Source: Eonycteris spelaea | Lineage: Eukaryota; Chordata; Mammalia; Chiroptera; Pteropodidae | Assembly: GCA_003508835.1 (NCBI GenBank) | Contig: PUFA01000551.1 | Location: forward strand, 62,001-126,000 | Length of the DNA stretch: 64,000 nucleotides | Direction of reading: 5' to 3' | Shown: in pieces, positions 35,905-48,214 of the stretch | Position numbering within the stretch: position 1 is the first letter of the stretch | How the letters are laid out: each line of letters opens with the position of its first letter | Translations under genes and position numbers: made by a program | The notes under the pieces: model-generated | What the model saw: only the letters and a program-made list of their open reading frames with translations | Database searches by the model: none | Told to the model about the DNA's origin: nothing

Positions 35905-38165
35905 TAATGGCTTTTTGAAAATTTATTTATTCTAATTAGTTTCAAGTATACAGTACATTGGTTAAACATCTATAGAGTTCATAAAATTATCCCTCCAATT
36001 ACTCCCTCCCTCCCATGACCCTCCACCTAGCCAACGTATTCATGCTAATTGCATTCCCTATGCCGTGCTCCCATTCCCATGACCATCCATCAGCTACTAA
36101 TTTGTATTTCTTTAACCCTTCACTCCATTCTCACAAACCCCAAATCTCCCTCACCTCTGTCCATCACAAATTATCCACTATATTTGTGAGTCTGTTTTTA
36201 TTAGTTTGTTCTTTTTATTCCTTAGATTCTGCATATAAGAAATCATATAGTGTTTATCTTTTGCTGTCTGACTTAAATACCTTCTAGGTCCCTCAAAGCA
36301 ATATCTTTTTCCATTCCCTTCCTTTTAGTCTACGTGTGTCTTTTAATCTGAAGTGAGTCTCTTGTTGGCAACATATGTAGGGGTCTTGTTTTCTTATTCT
36401 TTTAGCCACTCTATCTTTTGGTTGGAGCACTTAATTCTTTTCCATTTGAGGTACTTATTGATAAGAATGTAGTTGTTACATTCTTTGTTCCTGTTTTTGA
36501 TATGTTTTTTCTTCTTAAAGAAATCCCTCCAACATTTCCTGTAATACTGGCTAGGTGGTGATAAATTCCTTTAGCTTATTTTGTCTAGGAAACTCTTTAT
36601 CTGTTCTTCAATTCTTAATGATAGCTTTGTTGGATAAAGTATTCTTGGTTGTAAGTCCTGGTCTTCATCACATCAAATATGTTGTGCCAAGCCCTTCTGT
36701 CCTATATAGTTCTTTTGAGAAATCAGCTGCCAGTCTTATGGGTGTTCCCCTACAGGTAACTATCTGTTTTACTCTTGCTGCTTTTAATAGTCTTTCTTTG
36801 TATTTAACCTTTGGCATTTTAATTATGATGTGTCTTGGTGTGGGCTCTTTGGATCCTGGTTTTGGGATTCTCTGAGCTTCCTGGGGTTTTATGTCCATTT
36901 CCTTCACCAGATTAGGGAAGTTTTCCATCACTGTTTCTTCAAACAGTGTTCAACATCTTGATTTTCTTCAGTTACACCAATGAGATGCATACGTGGACCC
37001 TTAATAGTGTCCCATATGCTCCTTAAATTATTTTTATAGTCTTGGCATCTTATCTCTTGCCATTCTGATTGTGTTCCTTGGCTTTCCCATCCTCTAGATA
37101 GGGCATTTGATCCTTTTCTTTATTCACTTTGTTTATTCCATTTAATATACTTCTCATCTCAGATAATGTGTTCTTCATTTCAGACTGGTTCCCTTTTATA
37201 ATTTCCATTTCTATTTTTATGTTTTTTATCTCTTTGTTGATTTATTTAATCCCAAAAGTTCATTGAACATCTTTATAACAGTGTTTTGAACTGTGCATCT
37301 GTTAGATTATTTGACTCCATTATATCTGGATCTCTGTTCTGTTCTCTCATATAGTTTCTTGCTGTTTCTTGTCTTCCCATTTTGGCTGTCTTTCCATGTC
37401 TGTTCTATGTATTAAGCAAAGCTCCTAAGTCTCCCAATCTTATTAGTGTGGATTTGTGTAGTAGGTGTCCAGTGGCACAGTCCTGAGAGGGGTTTCAGCC
37501 CAAAGATGTGCCCCTCCGGAGCCACTTGTTAAGACTCAGCAAGCAATCCGATGATGCTGTGCTTATAGTTGCCTCAAAAGGCTACACCAGAAATTAAGGC
37601 CAGCTGCCTCAAATGTGAGTTTAGGCATGCTCAGCGAGGAGGTTTTGAGTTACTGAGGATACTCTTAGATGTGCTTGGGTGGGGGCGCGAGTTGGGGGAG
37701 GCGGGGTTTCAGGGAATATCTGGGTGGAGCGACCTCTGTTATGCAGTTTGATGAAGTCAGGGCTATGGTGTGCCCAGTCCACAGGGAGCGGGAGGGCTCA
37801 ACAGGGAACAATGGATACTGCCGCACTTGTGTACAGAGTGAGTCTCACCTTGGCCCTCACTGTGATAATGTCTCCTTTTAAGTGCCTGATGCTCCCTGTG
37901 CAGCCAAATGGGCACTGGTGCTCAGAGCGAGCAGGTCCGCCACCACGAAAATCCACTCATGAAGGCGGCCCCTGTAAAAAGCATCTGCCCCTGCCACTGC
38001 CGCAGCCTCCGTCTCACTCAGCTGCTGGAGACCAGGCAGTCCCGCATTCTTGCCCTGTCCTACCTTCTGCCACTGCAAGGTGCTTTTTTGGATTTTTTCT
38101 CTCTATTGTATGACTTGTTCATCTAGATCCCAGGTGATTTTTCTTGCTGCTGCTCCTTGTTTTCA
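35905..38165 (-). mobile_element. LINE-1, antisense, internally deleted (second 3' UTR type)
   Basis: The 3' end is of the 'aattagtttcaagtatacagtacattgg' type, also seen at 62240. The 3' UTR passes at about 36285-36300 directly into the endonuclease N-terminal region ('ctttttccattcccttcc'). ORF1 follows (about 36540-37400; minus strand PKVKYKERLLKAA), then a GC-rich 5' UTR to about 38165. The plus-strand frames at 37569-38126 lie in the 5' UTR and are not genes. The deletion join differs from those at 31200 and 62003. Confidence 0.82.
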
Positions 38166-39045
38166 TAACTTTGATTTGGTCGCCAAAGGGATGAATAGTC
38201 TCTATCATCTATGCCATTTTTTTCTCCCTCAAGCTAATGATTTTTAAACACATTTTTAAGTGATGTATTGGCTACAGGAGGCTAGAATAATAATAACATT
38301 CTAGATATGTGCTCTGGTTATGTACATCCATGGCAACTCCTAAGAACCATAACAATAAGCGTGTTTGTCTCCTATGTCAGGGCCAAACCTTTTCTCCCAC
38401 CTTGCCAGAGATAAAGGTGACAAATCTTTTTTTTTTTTTTCAAATTTGTTTGTTTTGGTTTATAGAACATGCTCACAACCAATACAAATAAGAAAACCTT
38501 TCAATGTGACGGATATTACTGGATTTCTGTTCAAAGATCTCATGGTTAATAAAGTACTTGGATAAAGTATGAAAGTAGATTAATGAAGGCCACAGAAGAA
38601 CAATCAAGGAATTACCTAATAATACTCACTGATCTAAAGCTAGGAAACTTGGTTATTTACTTTGCTAATGCTCAGAACCAGGATTTAGTACAACTTCACA
38701 ATTATTTAGCTCCAAGTTAAGACAAGGGGCTATGTCTAATTACAAAACTGTTTATGACTGCCTTCCATTATTATCTACTCATTAATCATGTCCTCAAATA
38801 ATCTGCAACAGGCTAAGAGAATTTCTGGAGAGGCAACTGTGCAATCTTTTTAATTCCTCAGTTTAGGAGTACAGACAGATAGGCTAATGGCAGATACTTT
38901 TAGCTATGCAGAGGAAAATGCAGTATTTAAAAGACAAAATAATGCAGCAGATGGTTACGTTTTGGGACATATGACCAGCTCTCTAGGATTCCCTCTCTCT
39001 AAAAGATTCTTTCCCCAAATGTACAGGGCCAACGTTGAAGTGGCC
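38166..39045. other. GXYLT2 intron, no confident feature
   Basis: Nothing recognised apart from a poly(T) run at 38428-38440. Confidence 0.4.
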
Positions 39046-39049
39046 TGGG

Positions 39050-39225
39050 TTTGTACCCCTGCTCCAGTACTCATTGGCTACTATATGAATTATTGAACTG
39101 TTTTTCCCTTGTAAGCTTTGTCTGTAAGATGGGGATTATACTCTCAGGGTCGTTGTCAGGCTTAAATAAGATAATGTGTAGAACAGCACCTGGCACTTAG
39201 TAAATAATAAATGTCAGCCATTATT
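39050..39225 (+). mobile_element. MIR SINE, sense
   Basis: Contains 'gtctgtaagatggggattatac', 'tgtcaggcttaaataagataatg' and 'cagcacctggcacttagtaaataat'. Confidence 0.8.
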
Positions 39226-39229
39226 CTTT

Positions 39230-40630
39230 AGCTCCACATTCCTGGCTTAGCTGACCCATGATGGAAACATCAGATCTCTCCCCTGGGACTTTGGAATTGG
39301 GATAAAGTTAGTCTTTCTTTTAGAACTGGACTTGGAATCTGAAACCTTGGTACTTTGCTTTGAGGTCTGAGGAACAGAGAATGAGTTCTCAAAGAGAATG
39401 AAAGCCTCAGCAGGAGAAGGTCCAACCTGGGTTCCTCATCATTTTTCCTGTCCTGCCCTTGGTTTCTGGGGGACCCAAGTTTGCTTATAAAAACATATTC
39501 TTTGTGCTTAGACTAACTTCAGGAGTTCTTTATGTGTAGCCAAGAGTTCTAACCAAAACATTTACACCTAAAAAAAAGATGAAATTCTGCTTATTGATAA
39601 ACAGGAGATGCAAAAATCCTTGTTGCTATCAGAGAGAAAAAGATTAAAACATGTCACCAGTGAATAGCCAAGATATTCCCTTTGTCTAATGAATGAGTAT
39701 TGGGAATCTTTCTCGGAAACTTTGCATCCACCTTTTTTCTTTTCCAGGACTTGGTTCTTTTTGATCCAAAAACATACAAGATTAGGTTTTATTTCAGAAT
39801 TTTACTGAAAAAAAATAATAAAGGTTCATAGTAGGTGCTTCCACAGGGTGATGTGCAACCAGAGACGGAAGTCTTTATAAACAGGATTCTCTACTTCAAG
39901 ATTTTTAAAGACAAAGAAAGGCCTGAGTAGGTTGAGGTAAGAGTGCTTTTTCTCCCCAAAGATTTTTTCCCAAGTAGAAAAAAAGGTTTTGATTTTAACA
40001 ACATTAAGTATAGTTTTAGCAAGAAGAAAGACAGAAAGGAAATTTTGTTAGCTTTAGGCATCAAAATAAAATCATAGACCAGAAATTTTTATCTTTCTCC
40101 CTCCCCCAACTCCACCAAATAATTGACTTAACAATATAAGACTTTCCTTTTGCCCCAGAAAAAGAGATTTGGGAATTTGAGCCCTTACTCTAGGCTGTTA
40201 CCCCAGAACAAATTATTTAACTTTAGATTCTCAAAAATCAGTTCCCTTCAATCTAGCAATTGTTCGGGCTACGGAGGGCCTCGTGCCTAAATTATAATGT
40301 TTTCATTTGGTTCTGTGCCTCCCATTAATTCTCACTGTTCTTCTTAGAAGAATAGTGCTGGCAAAATCTAAAGGAGATTATTGAAAAATGAAGTTAAGTG
40401 TTGGAGGTTTCAACATTTAGCCTTTTGTGTTAGCAGCTCAAGGACTTGTCTCTGTGAGATCCCAGGGGGTGCGTGAAAGGACACACCTCACGCAGGTGTA
40501 GGGGAGTAGGTAGAAGGGCAGAGGGGCACGCAGGCACAATTCAAGCTTTCTCAATAGCAGATCAGGCTCGAATGTGCTCTGTGGGACAAGGTAGGCATAC
40601 TTCTATACCAACAGCATTCTGGAAAGAGAA
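39230..40630. other. GXYLT2 intron, no confident feature
   Basis: Single-copy-looking sequence immediately 3' (in gene sense) of the exon at 40636-40759. No repeat or RNA gene recognised. Confidence 0.4.
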
Positions 40631-40635
40631 CCTAC

Positions 40636-40759
40636 CTGGATTGAAATAAAAAATAATATTTAATAAATCCTGGTCCCCCCACGTGATGGCACTCTTGTAC
40701 TTCTGGTACAGAAGGTACAACATGTCCTCCCAAGCCAAGCCTGTAGGAATCATGCTGTT
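40636..40759 (-). CDS. GXYLT2: GXYLT2 internal exon (probably coding exon 5)
   Basis: This 124-nt exon encodes 41 residues from [10 protein letters not shown] to FYFNP. It includes WGDQDLLN, a conserved GT8 segment that helps form the catalytic pocket. The acceptor is a pyrimidine tract ending in CCAG, with AG at 40761-40760. The donor is GTAGGT from 40635. The exon enters in phase 0 and leaves after the first base of a codon. That G combines with AG at the start of the next exon to give the expected Glu. The intron to the upstream exon is about 1.55 kb and holds an ERV1-like solo LTR. The downstream intron is about 12.5 kb and contains L1 copies. Confidence 0.94.
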
Positions 40760-41070
40760 CTGGAAAAAAGAAAACATCAGAGCAGCTGAAACAAAGAAAA
40801 TACATATTCTCCTGAGAAACAATATAGAGGGACTTGTCCTATCACCATTCCCTACAAAATAAAAAAATAATAATTAATTTTAAAGTAATTTTAAAGTAAA
40901 GGAGGAGTTGGCTTCAAGACATAGGACAAAGTAAAACTAGGGTTGTAGATTGTAGTTTTGGATGTACACATAAATACTAGATGGAGAAGGAACTGGTAAT
41001 TGGGCTATTATTTCTACTTAGAAGACCATGCCCCAAACTGAACCTCTTTCTTTTGCTTAATTCTTGCCTC

Positions 41071-41508
41071 TGAAGGTGAGGCAAGAGAGTTAGCCTAGGA
41101 AGTTCCTCCTTCTCCCCAGAATGGGGCTTTGGAATTTTTCCTCAGTCCTTTACTCAGCCCTCTCCCTGTTTTGATTTAAGTGTGAGACTTCAGTAAGAGA
41201 AACAAGCCAAGGCCAGGAGACAAGATAGGTGGGCCATCCCTTCCCCTCCAAGTTTGGGAAACAAGCCAAAACGGAGAGGCAGGCTGGATAGCCTTGGAAC
41301 CCACCTCTCCTCAAGAAAACAAAAGCCTGTAATTCAAACAGCTGGGGCAGACTCTCTCTGAGATGCCTGTGCTTTTCTCTTAAGTGTGTACTTTCGCTTT
41401 AATAAAACTTGCGCTTTCCTGCTTGCTGTTTGTTGTGTCGGTAAATTCTGTCTCCGGGGTATAAGAGAGGAACCTGATCACCAGAGCCCCGGAGCTCTCC
41501 AGCATCAA
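41071..41508 (+). mobile_element. Solo LTR of an ERV1-like (gammaretrovirus-type) element
   Basis: Layout of a retroviral LTR: a U3-like body, then 'gcttttctcttaagtgtgtactttcgctttaataaaacttgcgctttcctgcttgc'-type R/U5 sequence (polyadenylation signal AATAAA at 41401-41406), then 'gtaaattctgtctccggggtataagagaggaacc' and a terminus near 'ctctccagcatca'. No internal retroviral genes flank it, so it is a solo LTR. It lies in the intron between two GXYLT2 exons, antisense to the gene. Left end uncertain by some tens of bases. Confidence 0.75.
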
Positions 41509-41599
41509 AGTAAAGGAACAAAATATGGATAGCTGAATTAAGGCATCTGAAGGAAAAACACCTTTTTCTTGTCTTAAAATAATTAATTTTAAAGTAAAA

Positions 41600-42060
41600 G
41601 CAACACATTCACAGACTAAATATTCAAACAGCACACAAAAATCTAAAATATAAACATAAAAACATTCTTTCTCCCTTTCCTGCGATTCCCATTCCTACTT
41701 TCCCTAGAAGTTTCCACAATTAACAATTAATGATCTCTTAGTACTTTTCTGAACATTTCTAAGGTGTAAAAGAAATCACATTCTACAATATCATGCTTTG
41801 TTGTTTTAACTTTTTCACTTAATATTTTTAGAGATCTTACTTTTCTCACTCATAGACTTACCTAATTCTTTTTAATAGGAGGATAATTTTTTGACTAGTT
41901 CTCTACTGATGTTCATTTAGCTTCTTTCCAATTATTGCTAGGTAAAAGATGAGGCCATGAATAGCTTTGTACTGTGTGCTTATGTAAATATATCCCTAGG
42001 GTAATTCCAAGAACTTTTCCATGGTTTTTGAAGCTTGAATACACATAGAGTTCAAACATT
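41600..42060 (-). mobile_element. Old L1M-type fragment, antisense
   Basis: Antisense L1M 3' region traces: 'gtttccacaattaacaatta', 'atcatgctttgttgttttaactttttcacttaatat' and 'tcctaattattgctaggt'-like blocks up to 'atatccctagggtaattcc'. It lies between the LTR and the upstream exon. Confidence 0.5.
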
Positions 42061-42314
42061 ATGGAATTCAGAAGTGCAATATAATAGTCCTAAACTCTAC
42101 TCTACTGAAGCTTTAAATTCCATAATCACTTGGGCTTTTCCTGAACAAACAAATATCCCAAAACTTTCCAAATACTTTTCTCTTCCCTGATTCCTTACAT
42201 CCTTACCTACAAGTCACCTACTTCCAAAATCAGTACACTGACACTCTAGGAATTTCAGTGCTGAAAAGATAAAGTCTTAATTTTTAAATAAGTAAATGTA
42301 AAATACTTCCTTAC

Positions 42315-42566
42315 CTTGAACTGGGCACTTCTTATACGAGTTAAATTCATTAGCATTACTCCTGAATTAATCCCTGAAGAGCCATAGAAAGGGTGCTGAG
42401 CAAAGCGGCTATACCAGCCAATCTTGGGGATTTCATGCTCCGGAGCCATGGCTGCAAGCTGGGTGGAGTTAAATTGCCGCAGAAGCTTCCAGATGTCATC
42501 CACAGGTCTCAGAAAGAGAACATCAGTGTCCACATAGAGAAGTGAGTCCACATCCTTTAAAATCAT
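42315..42566 (-). CDS. GXYLT2: GXYLT2 internal exon with the DxD motif (probably coding exon 4)
   Basis: This exon encodes 84 residues of glucoside xylosyltransferase 2. This type II membrane enzyme of the Golgi/ER transfers xylose from UDP-xylose to O-linked glucose on EGF repeats of Notch-type proteins. Seen: the stretch begins [18 protein letters not shown]. The DTD at residues 13-15 is the GT8 DxD motif for metal and nucleotide-sugar binding. NST (33-35) and NLT (74-76) are possible N-glycosylation sites. On the minus strand an AG acceptor ends at 42567 and a GTAAGG donor begins at 42314. Length is 252 nt, phase 0 at both ends. The paralogue GXYLT1 has DTDILF and different residues nearby; [17 protein letters not shown] matches GXYLT2 better (recalled from family knowledge). 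The first codon is ATG where I recall valine, so the acceptor could be slightly misplaced. Confidence 0.94.
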
Positions 42567-43134
42567 CTTTGTGTGTTTTGGGGGTAGGGAGAGAGAGAAA
42601 ACAAAACAAAAACAAGTCAGAAACAAAGGAAGTGGCCAGATTTCTACAATGCCACCAATTTCATAGATTAATGTTGTATTCTAGAAAGGGTACCACTCTC
42701 AGCTCTCATTTCTCCCTTTGTCCTTGATTTGAGGAATAAGTGTCAATCTTGGGGTAGAGACTCAAAGGAAGACAAACTCCCATCTAGATAGGTCCAATTC
42801 CAGGCCCCTGAACTATATTTGGTAAGGATTGCACTTTCAAAAGAATGAAAACATCAGCAAATTACTGTGGCTCTGTCTTCTTCCACCTCCAACAAGGCCA
42901 TCTGTCTTTCTCTCTTAGTGTTTTCTTGAAATGGCTAGGTCTGGCATTAGATAACTTCAAGTGGACAATCTTAAAACCAGCTCATGCCAGGCTTTGGGGT
43001 AAATATTCTGTCTCTGAATCAATTTTTTCCTAGTGTTGATAGGTAGGACCTGTATCTTTTTGAAATGATATTTTGAGCTAAGATTTAGACTTGGAAATAG
43101 GCAAAGGAAGTCATTGACCAGCTTTGTTTGCAGA

Positions 43135-43400
43135 GCAGGGATTAGAAAACTTTTTCTAAAGGAACAGAGAGTAATTATTTTAGAGTCTATTGAAACTATT
43201 CAACTTGGCCATTGTAGCATGAAAGCAACCATCAACAATGTGTAAACAATTGAGCCTGGCTGTATTCTACTAAAACTTTATTTAGAAAACACTATAATTT
43301 GAATTTCATATTATTTTCAGATGTCACATAACCTTCTTTTGATTTTTTCAACCATTCTTGGCTCATGGCTGTGATTTGTCAACCTCTGTTGTAGGTCATT
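43135..43400. mobile_element. hAT-Charlie-type element, diverged
   Basis: Related to 22086-22408: 'gggattagaaaactttttctaaagg', 'tgaaagcaacc', 'ctaaaactttatttag' and 'ggctgtgatttgtcaacctctg'. Ends are eroded. Confidence 0.65.
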
Positions 43401-43616
43401 CAATCAAACTAACTTCAGTAAATGAGTTCTCCTGCGCTAAATGCTTAGCTTACCAGAATTTTGCCATGGTGTTAAGAGATTACAAAGCTTTAGACAGTAA
43501 TAGTGTTATTTGCTTTATTTTTCCATTGTTCCCCAAACTTAGGGGTAGATTAACCAAGAAAGGATTTGAATCCTCCTAGATCTGTGGTTCAATCATTCTA
43601 ACAGCATAATAAACTT

Positions 43617-44124
43617 GTTATGTTATGGAATGTCTGTGTCCCTCCAAAGTTTATACGTTAAAGCCCTAGCCCCCAATGTGATAGTATTAGGATATGGGGT
43701 CTTGGAAGGTAATTAGGGTTAGATGAGTTCACCAGGGTGAAGATACAATCTCACCTTCTGATGAGATTGTATCCTTATAAGAGACACCAGACACCTAGCT
43801 GTTCCAAGAAAAAAAAAATCTAAAAGGAAAAGACAGATGGTCTTATTAGAGGATGAAACAAGAGACCCACAGTAATTTGCTGCTGTTTTTATTCCTTTGA
43901 AAGTTCAATCCATACCAGAAAGCTTGCTCTCTCTCTCTACTATGTGAGGACAACAAAAGAAGGCAACAATCTGTAAGCCAAGAGGGCTCTCACCAGAACC
44001 TGACTATGTGCTGGCACCCTGATTTCAGACTTCCAGCCTCCAGAATTATGCAAAAATTATTTCCTCTATTTAAGCCAGCCAGTCTCTGGTATTTTGTTAT
44101 GACAAGCTGGCTAAGACAACATTC
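43617..44124 (+). mobile_element. MaLR LTR (MST/MLT1-like) with an internal insertion
   Basis: Begins 'tgttatggaatgtctgtgtccctccaaagtttatacg' and includes 'gccctagcccccaatgtgatagtattagg' and 'ccttataagagacacc'. After a foreign stretch of about 110 bases (43808-43918) it resumes with 'agcttgctctctctctctac', 'gacttccagcctccagaat' and 'ggtattttgttatgacaagctggctaagaca'. Matches MaLR LTR order. Confidence 0.8.
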
Positions 44125-44129
44125 CATTG

Positions 44130-45330
44130 TGATCTCCAATATTCTAAAATGATGAATATGGTACTATATAATACAGGTATCACAGAGATTTCATTCTTGA
44201 ATAATTTCAAAGCTTACATGATTAGTCACAGGATTTATCTTTCTCATCTACTAAAGGAATAGATTTTACAAGCCAATAAAATAAAATTAAAAATAATCGT
44301 CATTTAGCATTTCATAAAAGATTATTTTGACATCCATCATAACTCGAAGATCCTAATTTCAGAATAGGATGATTTCTTTAAACTGGATACACAAACTCAA
44401 AAAAAATCCCCCACATTATCCTTATTGTTTCCTCTTATTTTTCATAGAAGGTAAAACTTTGCCACAGATTAGTATTAGTCTGCTGATTTTTTTTTTGTAA
44501 ATAAAATCTAGAGTGCTGTGGAGGAAAAGCAAACTCTCCACAAAAGTATTAGTAAATACATATTATAATACATGCATGTTATAATAAATGCATGTTATAA
44601 TGATGTTCCACATGTAAATATACTTATGAGGTTTCCATGCCCAAGACAATTCCAAGGACTTGACATCCTGCCCATCTTATTTTACTGGGAAAGAAAACAA
44701 AAGCACAAGAAAGTCTTCTATTCAGGTTCATGCATCAAATAATGCTGTTTGCTGTATTTTGACTAACAAAGTTATAGCAAGATAAAGTCACTTTCTTGCT
44801 ATATGTGTTTAAGGGAAAAAGAGGCTGCATGGTGTTCCAGTAAAAAGCTAATTTAGAAACACTGAATCAGAGAAGAAGAGAAAACTATTTCAACCCATGT
44901 GAAATAGTACAAATTTCTTTTTATGGTTGATTATCTAATAAGGACTGAATAAAAGTATATACTATTAATGTTTTAATCAATTAAGGGTTATACGGACATT
45001 TACCCCCAAAATGCAAGGTAATTGTGTTGATTATTTTTATTCTTGGCTTTAAATTATTATTACTGTTAAAGTTACCATTTCTTTCTTCAATAAAATAAAG
45101 GCATTACCACCCTTCATTAAAACAAAAAGGAAGAAAACAAAAATTCTTGAAGAATGTCTTCAAAAGGAAAACGAAAAAGATCTGGAGGATGGAGGCATTC
45201 CATCATGAAGCCTTAGGCAATACCTTTAATCAATAGAGAAAAAGGCAAGTTGTATCAGAAATTTATAATCAGAACAATCTTAAATAGTGTAAATTTTTAT
45301 TTGACCGATATCCTATTATGTGACATGCAA
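44130..45330. other. GXYLT2 upstream intron, no confident feature
   Basis: AT-rich sequence with a short 'taatacatgcatgttataata' direct repeat near 44565-44610. No gene or confident repeat recognised. Confidence 0.4.
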
Positions 45331-45339
45331 ATTGCTCCA

Positions 45340-46130
45340 CCACCCCCCTTTTTAAAACTGTTATAAACAATACTACCTTGGCTTTCTTTTTAGGGAACTT
45401 TCTAAGCACATAATATGGCATTTCTTTTTCTGTTCAATTAGTAAATATTTACTTGGTTAAAAATAAAAATATATTAAAGTAAATTTCCTCACAAATTATT
45501 CCTCCTTGTTCTTCTATCACCAGGTCCCATCCTTAGAGTTAGTCAATATTATTGAACTGCTCTGAGTTATGCCAGAGATATTTCGTGCATAGAAGAATAG
45601 CTGTGCATATACAATTCCTTCTTTTATGCTGCAAATGGTGAAATAGCATACATGATATCATCAGTCTGCTTGTTTTAATTTTTTGAAAATAAAGCAATAA
45701 ATGTAAATAGCAATACATAAAGATTTTATTTATTATTTTTTATTCCTGTATAGCATTCTACTGTGTTGATCTGCCAAAATTTATTTAGTCATCTACTGTA
45801 GAACACTTAGGTTTTCCTCAAGCTTTTTTTATTACAATGTCACAATGGAAAACCTCATATTAACTCATTTCAAACACACATGATTGTATCTGTAGGATAA
45901 ATTCATTAAAATATAATTCCTTAGTCAAAGAATACACACATTGGTAAATTTGATAGATATTGCCAAACTACTTCCCTTAAGATGTACCAATTTTGGCTTC
46001 CCCCAGCAATGTAAGAGGGTACCTTTTTCTCCTCATCTTTACCAGCACAGGTATAATCAGACTTTTGGGTGTTGGTTTACAAAGAGGCATACCTCAGAGA
46101 ATCCTAGTCTATCATCTCATTTTAGTTCAT
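45340..46130 (-). mobile_element. Old L1M-type fragment, antisense
   Basis: Antisense L1M-like pieces: 'ttggtaaatttgatagatattgccaaactacttccc', 'tgtaccaattttggcttcccccagcaatgtaagagggtacc' and 'catctttaccagcacagg'. Left boundary uncertain. Confidence 0.55.
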
Positions 46131-46684
46131 AATTTCCTGCTAACCTTTCCCTGGTGGGCTAGCCTGGGATATGACCAGGAGGCAACACAAGTCTGGAAGA
46201 CAAATGATAAGCTTTGAGGGACACTTAACTAAGAGTGCTGGTTCCCACCAGATGCAACCACACAGCCCCCAGATCTGAATCCTCACAGGTGGGAAGCCCT
46301 CTACACCATCCTTCCCTAGAACCATAAACTAATCCTTCCTCTGATGATGTTTGACACTGGACACACACTTTCTGGACTAGGGCAAGGAAGAAAAACTTAT
46401 CAATAAATTCATGGCTACTGCTTTTGGAAAACTTAAAAGTCTTCAGTCAGGATGGCAAAGCCAGTTCTAATTAGAGATTGCAAAGTAGGTCAAATTCAGT
46501 CCATAGATGAATTTTAAAAAATACATTTAAAAACTTTGAATTAGTTGCCAACATTTAAAAAAACCTGTGGAGTTCACAAAAATATCTAAATTTCTGTCTT
46601 CTTTTGAACAATCTACAGCTCAGGCAAGAACAGTCCATCCTATGACGGAAAAATCTGCTGATACTTGCCCACAGGCACCCCAAC

Positions 46685-47465
46685 CATTCTCAGTTCATTC
46701 ATATAATAAACATTTACGGAGGGTCTACTAGATACCAGGTGTGACCAGCAGTGACTGAGACAGACAAAATCTCTGCCTTCATGACGAATCAGATAATAAA
46801 GAAGAGAAATATATGGATTATGTATTATATAAGCAGAAGAAAAATAAAGCAAGAAAAGGGACCAAGGGTTCCAGGTGTGGAAGAGTTTGCAATTTTAAAT
46901 AGGTGGTTAGGAAGGTGAGCAAGTACAAATAAGCTGGAGCCCTGTGGCATATACTCTCAGAACAGCAGGGACTGGTGCGACTGGGCCACAATGAGCTATG
47001 GAAAGAAGAGCCAGAGATGGGCTGGACAGGTAAAAGTGGGCTCCTTACTTATGGCTTTGTTTGCCCCTGGAAGAACTTTGGCTTTTACTGAATGAGATGG
47101 AAGCCATCGAAGGGCTTTTTGCAGAAGAGTGACATGATCTGACTTAGATAAAAGAATCATTTTGGATGCTGCACTGAGAAAAGAAGATTGGGGAGCACAG
47201 GGAAGCAGGGAAACCACGCAGAAAACAATTTTAGTAATTTCAGGCAAGAAGTGATGGTGGCTTGGCCCAGACGGTAACACCCCAGGGGGTAAGAAGTTGT
47301 GGAATCCTAAATATAGTTTGAAGATAGAGCCAGCAGAATTTCCTGATGGATTGGATGTGCAATGGGAGAGAAAAGAAAAAGTCAAGGGCAATTCCAAGGA
47401 TTTTAACTTGAGCAACAGATTCAATGGAGTTGCCTTTAATGAGATTGCACCTGATATATGTCATT
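46685..47465 (-). mobile_element. LINE L2, antisense, about 0.78 kb
   Basis: Begins with the reversed L2 3' end ('ttcattcatataataaacatttacgg...ctactagataccagg'). It continues through 'ggcttttactgaatgagatggaagccatcgaagggc', 'agagtgacatgatctgactta', 'gaagtgatggtggcttgg' and 'gatggattggatgtgcaatgggagag'. Frames here are not genes. Confidence 0.75.
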
Positions 47466-47469
47466 CCTG

Positions 47470-48210
47470 AGTTACGTGTCTGGCCCTCGAAGATAAGTAT
47501 TGGAGTTTGTAGCTGCTGAAGCTACAGTAGCTGGTAAATACTAAGTACTAGATATACAGCAATGTTTGTTACCATCTCTGTGTTTTCCCTTTTAAAGTAT
47601 TAAGTATAATTAGTTACCATTAGCATCGATACCCACATAACGTGAAAACATGTGTTGACCACAAAGAGGCTTTTATATAGTCAGAGTCAAGCATAGAAGA
47701 AATGACGTTTTTGAACCTTCTAATATCATAGTTCACTTATTACCTTGACTGAAAACAAGCAGATAAGGTCTTTGTAAATTCTTTATTTAAAACAACAAAG
47801 AACAAGAAAGAAAACCCCACTCATTCTATCGCATTGTATCTGTAGGAGGCTAATTCTGCAGCAATTATTGCTGGTATTAATTTGAAGAATATTTGGCCAC
47901 ACTATAATGGAAAGAGGAATATTAACTATTCTAATTCCCTTACAGAAATTAATCAGCCCTAGAAATGAGATCTTTGTTTTCTTAGAAAATGGGGAAGGCA
48001 GCACACAATAGCTATTTGTGCACCATGCTGCTGGCTGTAATGGGTGTTCCTGCCCCTGCTCTGTTCACTACCCCAGTCTGGGCAGCTGCCTCCAGTGAAT
48101 CCTACTGGCTCTCTGTACTATTTGAAGACTTAAGCTCAGCCACAGGCAGCAAGGTTATCAAGGACTCACTGGCTCACCTTCGTTTTGTTTTGCTCCAACT
48201 CTGTTTTTAC
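47470..48210. other. GXYLT2 upstream intron, no confident feature
   Basis: No exon or confident repeat. The 103-codon plus-strand frame at 47989-48300 has no recognised similarity and runs into MIR sequence. Confidence 0.4.
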
Positions 48211-48214
48211 TTTG

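Noticed and set aside
37569..38126. Overlapping plus-strand frames up to 144 codons
   Set aside because: Lie in the GC-rich 5' UTR of the antisense L1.
46996..47424. 142-codon minus-strand frame resembling a protein end
   Set aside because: Sense strand of an L2 remnant; not a host gene.
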